Source of the DNA: Nocardia camponoti
Lineage (GTDB): Bacteria > Actinomycetota > Actinomycetes > Mycobacteriales > Mycobacteriaceae
NCBI RefSeq assembly: GCF_014646135.1
Contig: NZ_BMMW01000003.1
Coordinates: forward strand, 62,001 to 126,000
Direction: 5' to 3'
Length of the DNA: 64,000 bases
The stretch's first letter is position 1. Each line of letters opens with the position of its first letter. The notes below the pieces were generated by a model that searched no databases, was not told the DNA's origin, and saw only the letters and a list, made by a program, of their open reading frames with translations. A program made the translations under genes and the position numbers. Below, piece after piece: positions 17,669 to 24,027 of this stretch.

Positions 17669-18025
17669 GTGGAACCAATCGAGATCAATGCTGGGGCCTG
17701 GTACCTGCGCGCGCTGCGGGCGGATCGGCGCATCGACGACCGTCCCGCGTTGGCCGACGGCGGCGTTACCGACCCCGATTACGTCGCGACTCGTTCCGCG
17801 CAGTGGGCGGACGAATCGCATTTCTCGTGGGCGGTGTGCGTGCCAACGACGGCGGAACTGGTCGCTGAGATTGGCGTGACCCCCTCACCCGACGGGACCG
17901 CAGCCGTAAGTGGTTGGGCGCGAACAGGATTCGACGATGCGTTGGCGACCGGACTGGAGTCCGTCACGAGGTTCGTTGCTGGCGCGCTTGGCCTGACCCC
18001 TGTGCCTGCTTCTGACTCGCCGTAG
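17669..18025 (+). CDS. short GNAT-like protein, probably incomplete fold
   Basis: 118 residues with no firm assignment. The pattern resembles RimJ/RimL-type acetyltransferases: YLRALRAD near the start, AQWADESHFSWAVCVPTTAELVAEIG in the middle, VTRFVAGALGLTPV near the end (shown here as separate pieces of the family pattern). The acetyl-CoA pyrophosphate loop (R/Q-x-x-G-x-G/A) is missing, and the protein stops where the last strands should follow. It is either a degenerate acetyltransferase or a non-catalytic relative. Codon use is like its neighbours and it has a leaderless promoter, so it may be expressed. Confidence 0.6.
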   Translation: MEPIEINAGAWYLRALRADRRIDDRPALADGGVTDPDYVATRSAQWADESHFSWAVCVPTTAELVAEIGVTPSPDGTAAVSGWARTGFDDALATGLESVTRFVAGALGLTPVPASDSP

Positions 18026-18094
18026 CCGACGGTGGTCCAACCGCACTAGACAAAACCCCAGGTCAGCCAGGAAACTTAGGGTCACCTCCGAATA

Positions 18095-18165
18095 GCATTT
18101 TCGTGCAGGTTCGCACGCAAAGACTCTTTTACAGCCCCGAAGCTCGCGAACCCGCACGAAAATGC
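18095..18165. repeat. 20-bp inverted repeat with 31-nt spacer
   Basis: GCATTTTCGTGCAGGTTCGC (18095-18114) pairs with 18146-18165 with one mismatch in 20. It lies between two converging genes. It has no T-run, so it is either an unusual bidirectional terminator or a small palindromic element. Confidence 0.7.
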
Positions 18166-18172
18166 CACCTAG

Positions 18173-19369
18173 TCAGCGCATAACACCCGTATGCCCGGTC
18201 GAATAGCGACCAGGCTGCGGCCACACCGTCAACCCATGCGGACCAGCGCCAACAGGAATGCGGGCAAGCAATTCCCACTTCGCGATATCGACCGCGTACA
18301 CCTCGTTGTGGCGTCGGCCCGACACCCAAAACACGGTGCCGTCGGCGGAAATATTGCCCATGTCAGGCGAGCCGCCGCCGGGAATCTCCCACTTGCGCAC
18401 CAACTTTGACGTCGCGAAGTCCCAGACCGAGATGCTGCCCTCGTCGCGATTGGTGATGAGCATTTGGGTGGAGTCGCGGGTGATGTAGAGCCCGTGCGCG
18501 CCCTTGCCGGTGGGGATGATGCCGGTGTTTTCGAAGGTGTGCGCGTCGATGGTGTAGACCCCGTCGGCCATCATGTCGGCGACGTAGAACACGTGACCGT
18601 CGGGCGAGAGCTTCACGTCTTGCGGCATTCCGCCGCGACCGCCTGGCAGGTCGATCATCTTCACGAGCGTGCGCTGAGCGACGTCGAAAACCGCCATGCG
18701 CCCGGCGAATTCGCAACTTGCGACGGCGAAGCGACCGTCGGCGGTGAAGTCCATGTGATCGACGCCAGCGCAGTCGGGGACCGCGAGCGCATGCAGTTTC
18801 TGCCAACTGACGGGGTCGTAGAAGTCGAGCGACTTGTCCGCTTCGGCAACGACGATCGCGAACTTCCCGTCGGGCGTGTAGTACATGTTGTAGGGGTCGC
18901 GAACCGGAAAAGCGTTGCCCGACTTGCCCGTTCGGGGATCGATCGGAATCAGACTCCCCCCGCCGATGGGCAGGTCGTTGGTGGCGTACAGCGTTTGCAT
19001 GTCGTACGAGGGCACAACATGCTGGGGTTCTTCGCCGCCGGATGAGTAGGTGTCGATGACGGCGAACGTGTCTTGGTCGATCACCGTCACCGACCCGCCC
19101 TTGCTGTTGGGGACGTAGACGAGTCGTCGATGGTCAGCGACGGCGGGACTGAGCGTGCGGTTGGCCGCGTAAATATCGGTGGCCGACAGCGGCGGCGGCA
19201 TGCCGGGCAGCAGGTCCGTCATGTGTGCGGGCATCGCGGTCGTGGTTGGCACGGGCGCCGCGACCTCAGTGGCAGGCGCGGGCACCGTCTCATCCCCCCG
19301 CCCACACCCGGCTGCGGCCAGCACCAAAACCACACCGATTTGTCCGATTCGACGATTCACGCGCAGCAC
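18173..19369 (-). CDS. YncE/YVTN-type beta-propeller lipoprotein
   Basis: 398 residues exported by a lipoprotein signal: basic start, hydrophobic IGVVLVLAAAGC with lipobox Cys22, then a Pro/Thr/Ala linker. The rest is a seven-bladed-type propeller with repeated strands such as RRLVYVPNSKGGSVTVID, TPDGKFAIVV, FTADGRFAVASCE, SPDGHVFYVAD and SADGTVFWVSG. Such proteins are surface or periplasmic; some bind DNA, metals or partner enzymes, and no ligand can be named here. GTG 19369 was chosen because AAGGG lies 7 nt upstream; longer in-frame starts would place a charged stretch before the signal. Confidence 0.88.
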   Translation of the reverse strand: MLRVNRRIGQIGVVLVLAAAGCGRGDETVPAPATEVAAPVPTTTAMPAHMTDLLPGMPPPLSATDIYAANRTLSPAVADHRRLVYVPNSKGGSVTVIDQDTFAVIDTYSSGGEEPQHVVPSYDMQTLYATNDLPIGGGSLIPIDPRTGKSGNAFPVRDPYNMYYTPDGKFAIVVAEADKSLDFYDPVSWQKLHALAVPDCAGVDHMDFTADGRFAVASCEFAGRMAVFDVAQRTLVKMIDLPGGRGGMPQDVKLSPDGHVFYVADMMADGVYTIDAHTFENTGIIPTGKGAHGLYITRDSTQMLITNRDEGSISVWDFATSKLVRKWEIPGGGSPDMGNISADGTVFWVSGRRHNEVYAVDIAKWELLARIPVGAGPHGLTVWPQPGRYSTGHTGVMR

Positions 19370-19478
19370 ACTCACACCCTTGAGCAACGACCTGATGACG
19401 TACAGGAGCACCCTAGGAGTCACAACAGCTAAATGTCAGCAATTTCGCCCCATCCCCGGCGGTTCCCCCAAGACACGC

Positions 19479-19778
19479 CTATTCCCAGTCCCCAAGATGC
19501 GCAGAAACGATCCCAGCAACCAACTCCAAGGGGTCTTGCCCGTCCGCAACAACTTCGAGCGTGCGATTGGCGGCAAGCGAAGCGAGTCCATGCACATTGG
19601 TCCACAGCGCTAGCGCCCGCCGCGGTGCGGAGTCGACACGATCAGGGTCGACTCGCGCGACAAGCTCCACGATCCCCCGATAGAGGGGAACCGTCGTCGC
19701 CCGCAGGTTTTCGCCGGAACCGACAAGGAGGTCGTGTCGACTCGCGGAGGCGCCGACGGAACTACCTGGAGTCAGCAG
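19479..19778 (-). pseudogene. C-terminal remnant of a TetR-family regulator
   Basis: The minus-strand frame from 19778 down to the TAG at 19479-19481 reads as the second half of a TetR ligand domain, with RRALALWTNVHGLASLAAN and the ending ELVAGIVSAHLGDWE. The frame closes upstream at a TAG (19779-19781) inside lat, so no helix-turn-helix is present. The first possible start (GTG 19670) would give only 63 residues. The fragment abuts the lat stop codon, which suggests deletion of the 5' half. Confidence 0.65.
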
Positions 19779-21108
19779 CTACGCGCGTGAGGACGGCGTC
19801 CAAAGCATCTACCGCACTTGCCAATTCCTCTTCTGTCACCGTCAAAGGCGGGCGGAAGCGGATGGAGCGTTCACCTGTGCCAAGCAGCAATACGTGTTCG
19901 TCCTCGCGCAATGCGCGCACTACCTCGTCGCGAATTTCCGGGGTCGACAACGTGACCGCGCACATCAAACCCCTGCCGCGCGGTTCGCTCACCAAAGTGG
20001 GGTGGTTCGCCACCAATGACTCCAACCGGGAAAGCAAGTAATCGCCAAGGGGCCCAACACCTTCGATCAGTTTCTCCCGCTCGATCACTTCCAAAATGCG
20101 GCGGGTGCGGACCATGTCGGTCAAGTTTCCGCCCCACGTCGAATTCAAGCGTGAGCAGACCTGAAAGACGTTGTCGCTCACCTCATCTACGCGACCACCC
20201 GCCATAATTCCGCACACCTGCGTCTTCTTCCCGAACGCGACCACGTCCGGCGTAACGCCAAGCTGCTGATAACACCACGTGGTCCCGGTCATCCCGACGC
20301 CCGTCTGCACCTCGTCGAGAATGAAAAGTGCGTCGTTCGCGTGGCACAACCGTTCCATTGCCTGCAAAAACTCCGGGCGCAAATGGCGGTCGCCGCCCTC
20401 GCCCTGAATGGGTTCGGCGATGAAACAGGCGACGTCGTCGGGGTATTCGGCAAAGGCCTGCGCAGCCTGCTCAAGCGCGGCGGCTTCCAGCGCTTCGATA
20501 TCGTCACCAGCGAAGGTGTGCGGGGTGTCGATGCGCGGCCAATCGAATTTCGGGAACCGATCGGTTTTCACCGGATCGGTGTTGGTCAACGACAGCGTGT
20601 ACCCACTTCGACCGTGAAAAGCCCCGGTCAGGTGCAGCACGCGCGAACCAGCGGCGGCAAGGCCAGCGGCCTGATTGCGCCGCGACTTCCAGTCGAAGGC
20701 AACTTTCAACGCGTTCTCTACCGCCAACGCCCCACCGTCGACAAAGAACAAATGCGGCAGAGCCGGATCGCCGAGCACCCGCGCGAAGGTATCGACAAAG
20801 CGCGCCAACTCGACCGTGTAAATGTCGGAATTGCTCGGCTTATTGAGCGCGACCGCAGCCAATTCGGCGCGGAACTCCGCGTCGTCGGCAAGCGCGGGAT
20901 GATTCATCCCCAGCGCGTTGGACGCGAAGAAACCGAACATGTCGAGATATTCGGTACCGTCGCGCTCGTCAACAATCGTGCGGCCGCGCGAAGCGGCGAG
21001 GTCGAGCACGAGTTCGAAACCGTCGGCGAGGATGTGCTCGGACAGAATTTCACTGACCCGGTTGGCGGTGGTGACCGCCGCGCCGGGGCGCTCCAGTTCG
21101 ATGGTCAC
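19762..21108 (-). CDS. lat: L-lysine 6-aminotransferase
   Basis: PLP class III aminotransferase of 448 residues that converts L-lysine and 2-oxoglutarate to aminoadipate semialdehyde (piperideine-6-carboxylate) and glutamate. The PLP lysine is in VAFGKKTQVCG; FIAEPIQGEGGD, ILDEVQTGVGMTG and SRLNSTWGGNLTDMVR are strongly conserved with Rv3290c. GTG 21108 was chosen because TATCGT lies 7 nt upstream; the frame continues to TTG 21126. It lies downstream of lrp, with pcd (next enzyme) divergent. In M. tuberculosis lat is a stationary-phase gene. Confidence 0.95.
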   Translation of the reverse strand: MTIELERPGAAVTTANRVSEILSEHILADGFELVLDLAASRGRTIVDERDGTEYLDMFGFFASNALGMNHPALADDAEFRAELAAVALNKPSNSDIYTVELARFVDTFARVLGDPALPHLFFVDGGALAVENALKVAFDWKSRRNQAAGLAAAGSRVLHLTGAFHGRSGYTLSLTNTDPVKTDRFPKFDWPRIDTPHTFAGDDIEALEAAALEQAAQAFAEYPDDVACFIAEPIQGEGGDRHLRPEFLQAMERLCHANDALFILDEVQTGVGMTGTTWCYQQLGVTPDVVAFGKKTQVCGIMAGGRVDEVSDNVFQVCSRLNSTWGGNLTDMVRTRRILEVIEREKLIEGVGPLGDYLLSRLESLVANHPTLVSEPRGRGLMCAVTLSTPEIRDEVVRALREDEHVLLLGTGERSIRFRPPLTVTEEELASAVDALDAVLTRVAADSR

Positions 21109-21115
21109 ACCCACC

Positions 21116-21121
21116 ACGATA
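21116..21121 (-). promoter_or_regulatory. -10 hexamer TATCGT, leaderless lat
   Basis: TATCGT is followed by GGTGGGT and then GTG 21108, in the short gap below lrp. lat may therefore have its own promoter. Confidence 0.55.
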
Positions 21122-21173
21122 CGCAAAACTTTGCGTCAAACGGTAGGAACAGCGAACTAATTACCGGAAATCG

Positions 21174-21626
21174 TTACCTATCGTAGAATGTCTGCAGGAT
21201 GATGGTGCTGCGGGTATGCACGTTGGCGGTGGCTCGAATCTCGGCGAGCAACTGTTCGAGATGCCGAGGCGAAGCCACACGCACCAGCAGCACGTAGCTT
21301 TCATCGCCCGCAACCGAGTGACACGCCTCGATACCGGGAATGTGTTGCAACAGCGCGGGCGCTTCGTCGGGCTGGGAAGGGTCGAGAGGAGTGATCGCGA
21401 CGAACGCCGAAAGCATCTGGCCGAGGGCTTCGGGATCAACGTGGGCGGCGTATCCGCGAATCACGCCGCGCGCCTCGAGCCGCCGCACCCGCGACTGCAC
21501 GGCCGACACCGAAAGGCTCGCCTTTTCCGCCAAGTTCGACAATGTCGCACGACCATCGCTCATTAGTTCTTTGATCAATAGTCGATCAATATCGTCGAGC
21601 TGGGGTCGAACCGGTGTTTCCGCCAT
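21174..21626 (-). CDS. lrpA: Lrp/AsnC-family regulator
   Basis: 150 residues: helix-turn-helix (LDDIDRLLIKELMSDGRAT, then LSVSAVQSRVRRLEARGVIRG) and an effector-binding RAM domain (HSVAGDESYVLLVRVASPRHLEQLL). It is the equivalent of LrpA (Rv3291c) and lies upstream of lat on the same strand, opposite pcd, so control of lysine catabolism in response to lysine or another amino acid is likely. The ATG 21626 has TAGCCT 6 nt upstream. Confidence 0.93.
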   Translation of the reverse strand: MAETPVRPQLDDIDRLLIKELMSDGRATLSNLAEKASLSVSAVQSRVRRLEARGVIRGYAAHVDPEALGQMLSAFVAITPLDPSQPDEAPALLQHIPGIEACHSVAGDESYVLLVRVASPRHLEQLLAEIRATANVHTRSTIILQTFYDR

Positions 21627-21632
21627 TAGCGA

Positions 21633-21638
21633 AGGCTA
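21633..21638 (-). promoter_or_regulatory. -10 hexamer TAGCCT, leaderless lrpA
   Basis: TAGCCT is followed by the 6-nt spacer TCGCTA and ATG 21626. Confidence 0.55.
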
Positions 21639-21740
21639 ACCCAGCAGTAGGGCACACCACGGGGAAACTTCTTTCTGTTCCACCCCGAAAATGGGCCAAC
21701 ATTTCCGTGAGCCGCACCAATGACCAAGAAGGTGGCAGCG

Positions 21741-23246
21741 ATGACTGAGCCAACGACCGAGCAACTCGCCCTGCGCGCGAAAACCCTGCTGACCAGCATC
21801 GGAGCCGAGCTGCCGACATCGGGCACGCTGCCAGCGCGCACCCCGATCAGCGGCGGAACGCTGGCCTACGTCACCGTCGACACCCCCGCTTCGGCCGAGG
21901 CCGCCATCGACCGCGCGGCCACTGCATTCGAATCATGGCGCACCGTCCCAGCGCCCGCACGCGCCCGCCTCGTCCGCGCCCTCGCCGCGCTGCTCGTCGA
22001 ATACAAGAGTGAACTCGCCGAATTGGTCACCCTCGAAGCGGGCAAGATCGAAGCCGAAGCGCTTGGCGAAGTCCAGGAAATGATCGACGTCTGCGAGTTC
22101 GCGATCGGCCTGTCACGGCAGCTCTACGGCCTCACGATGGCGTCGGAACGCGAAGGTCATCGGCTGATGGAAACGTGGCATCCGCTCGGCGTTGTCGGGG
22201 TGATCTCGGCGTTCAATTTCCCGGTCGCGGTGTGGGCGTGGAATGCGGCGATCGCGCTGGTCTGCGGCGACACCGTTGTCTGGAAACCGTCGGAAACCAC
22301 CCCGCTCACCGCCCTCGCGTGTCACACGCTCATGCGAAGGGCGGCGGCCAGCGTCGGCGTTGACCCCGACGTGCATCAGCTGGTCCAGGGTGAGGTCGGC
22401 CCGACGCTGGTCGACGACCCCCGCATCGCCCTGCTCAGCGCGACCGGGTCGGTGCGCATGGGCGCGATCGTCGCACCGAAGGTCGCCGCGCGCTTCGGCC
22501 GCTGCCTGCTTGAACTGGGCGGCAACAACGCGGCGATCGTCACACCAAGCGCCGACCTCGACCTCGCCGTGCGCGGCATCGTATTCTCGGCGGCGGGCAC
22601 GGCCGGGCAACGCTGCACGAGTTTGCGTCGCTTGATCGTGCACCGATCGATCGTCGACCAGGTAGTCGACCGACTCACCGTCGCGTATCACCAACTGCCC
22701 GTTGGTAATCCGCTCGACGCCGGCATCCTCGTTGGCCCGCTCATCAACGAACGCGCGTTTGTCGCGATGCAGGAAGCGCTCGTGCACGCCACGTCCGACG
22801 GTGGCGAAGTGATCGTCGGCGGCGAGCGCGTGGATTCGGTCGACCACGACGCCTACTACGTGCGCCCCGCGCTGGTTCGCATGCCCGAGCAGACGGCGAT
22901 CGTGCGACACGAAACCTTCGCGCCGACCCTCTACGTGCTCGCCTACGACACCCTCAAAGACGCGATCGCACTCAATAATGCTGTCCCACAGGGACTTTCG
23001 TCGTCCATCTTCACCCTGAACCAGCGCGAAGCCGAAACCTTCATCGCCGAATCCGACTGCGGCATCGCCAACGTGAACATCGGCACGTCCGGTGCCGAAA
23101 TCGGCGGCGCGTTCGGCGGCGAGAAGGAAACCGGCGGCGGGCGCGAATCGGGTTCGGACTCGTGGAAGACCTACATGCGCCGCGCGACGAACACGATCAA
23201 CTACTCCGATCAGCTGCCACTCGCGCAGGGCATTTCCTTCGGCTGA
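21741..23246 (+). CDS. pcd: L-piperideine-6-carboxylate / aminoadipate semialdehyde dehydrogenase
   Basis: NAD(P)-dependent aldehyde dehydrogenase of 501 residues that oxidises the Lat product to 2-aminoadipate. Cofactor loop region GVISAFNFPVAVWAWN, catalytic Glu in LLELGGNNA and catalytic Cys in GTAGQRCTSLRR are intact. ATG 21741 has AAGGTGG 6 nt upstream; ATG 21720 is in frame but has no ribosome site. Divergent from lrpA-lat. Homologous to Rv3293 and to the Pcd enzymes of actinomycete lysine and beta-lactam pathways. Confidence 0.95.
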   Translation: MTEPTTEQLALRAKTLLTSIGAELPTSGTLPARTPISGGTLAYVTVDTPASAEAAIDRAATAFESWRTVPAPARARLVRALAALLVEYKSELAELVTLEAGKIEAEALGEVQEMIDVCEFAIGLSRQLYGLTMASEREGHRLMETWHPLGVVGVISAFNFPVAVWAWNAAIALVCGDTVVWKPSETTPLTALACHTLMRRAAASVGVDPDVHQLVQGEVGPTLVDDPRIALLSATGSVRMGAIVAPKVAARFGRCLLELGGNNAAIVTPSADLDLAVRGIVFSAAGTAGQRCTSLRRLIVHRSIVDQVVDRLTVAYHQLPVGNPLDAGILVGPLINERAFVAMQEALVHATSDGGEVIVGGERVDSVDHDAYYVRPALVRMPEQTAIVRHETFAPTLYVLAYDTLKDAIALNNAVPQGLSSSIFTLNQREAETFIAESDCGIANVNIGTSGAEIGGAFGGEKETGGGRESGSDSWKTYMRRATNTINYSDQLPLAQGISFG

Positions 23247-23295
23247 CCGGGCGATTTCGTGTTTCCCGCGTGGGTGTGTAAAGTGGTTTTTACGA

Positions 23296-23369
23296 CGCGG
23301 GATGGAGCAGCTCGGTAGCTCGCTGGGCTCATAACCCAGAGGTCGCAGGTTCAAATCCTGTTCCCGCTA
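23296..23369 (+). tRNA. initiator tRNA-fMet (anticodon CAU)
   Basis: A 74-nt cloverleaf: D arm GAGCAGCTCGGTAGCTC, anticodon stem-loop CTGGG-CTCATAA-CCCAG with the three G-C pairs typical of initiator tRNA, and T arm GCAGGTTCAAATCCTGT. Base 1 is C and does not pair with base 72, another initiator mark. CCA is not encoded. A terminator follows at once. Confidence 0.96.
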
Positions 23370-23374
23370 CTAAA

Positions 23375-23413
23375 CCGAAGGCCCCCAGAGATTCTTTCTC
23401 CGGGGGCCTTCGG
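23375..23413. terminator. terminator after the tRNA
   Basis: CCGAAGGCCCCC and its exact complement form a 12-bp stem with a 15-nt loop, between the tRNA and the converging phosphatase-like gene. Confidence 0.85.
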
Positions 23414-23415
23414 TG

Positions 23416-23970
23416 TTATTCGGCCCCTTTGTCAGCACCGATCCGCAACGTCCAGCTGCTTCGGTAGTGCAGTCGCGTGATGCTGCCCGGCGCAACGTCG
23501 ATGCGCCAAAAACTCGCCGCGGGGGCGTCGAGCACGGCAACCAGCGCCGCGCGAATCACCGCAGGATGTGTCACCGCGATCAGGTCAACAGCCTCTGAGG
23601 CAACCTCGGCCAACCAAAACCGCGTCCGGTCGATCAGTTCGGTAATCGACTCGCCCTTATGCCCACGAAACGCCGGGTCCGTGAGCCACGCGAACAGCTG
23701 GTCTTGCGGCAGCGACCCCATCGCCGTCCCCCGCCACGAACCCGCATCCAAGTCGCGTAATCGCTGGTCAGGCGCGCTTTGCAGCCCTAATCCCATCGCT
23801 GTTTCCCGGGTGCGGCGTTCGGGCCCGGTCAGCACGCGCGCGTCGGGCAGCGGCTGGTAGTCGGGCAGTTTCGCGGACACGTCTAAGGGTTCATCGACGG
23901 GAAATCGGGTCTTGCGCATCGCCTCGGTGAGGCCGTGACCGATCAGGTCGACTCTGAGCACCGTTTGCAC
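23416..23970 (-). CDS. histidine-phosphatase-fold protein with altered RHG motif
   Basis: 184 residues with the overall pattern of histidine phosphatases: N-terminal LIGHGLTE with the phospho-acceptor His, LTGPERRTRETAMGLG, GESITELIDRT and VTHPAVIRAAL with the second His. The usual RHG is GHG here, so the phosphate-binding Arg of the motif is missing; weak activity or a different role is possible. GTG 23970 has TACGCT 8 nt upstream. Divergent from lhr. The substrate is unknown. Confidence 0.78.
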   Translation of the reverse strand: MQTVLRVDLIGHGLTEAMRKTRFPVDEPLDVSAKLPDYQPLPDARVLTGPERRTRETAMGLGLQSAPDQRLRDLDAGSWRGTAMGSLPQDQLFAWLTDPAFRGHKGESITELIDRTRFWLAEVASEAVDLIAVTHPAVIRAALVAVLDAPAASFWRIDVAPGSITRLHYRSSWTLRIGADKGAE

Positions 23971-23978
23971 GAGTCACC

Positions 23979-23984
23979 AGCGTA
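23979..23984 (-). promoter_or_regulatory. -10 hexamer TACGCT, leaderless phosphatase-like gene
   Basis: TACGCT ends 8 nt before GTG 23970. On the other strand CACACT ends 7 nt before the lhr ATG. Confidence 0.5.
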
Positions 23985-24027
23985 GGCGTCCCCGTTTTTG
24001 TCGGTGACCCAGTGCACACTTGAGATC

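Noticed and set aside
15836..19781. Insertion sequence or prophage
   Set aside because: No transposase, integrase or phage gene, no terminal inverted repeats bounding the segment, and no target-site duplication could be found by eye.
23296..23369. Elongator tRNA-Met
   Set aside because: The CTGGG/CCCAG anticodon stem with three consecutive G-C pairs and an unpaired first base identify an initiator tRNA.
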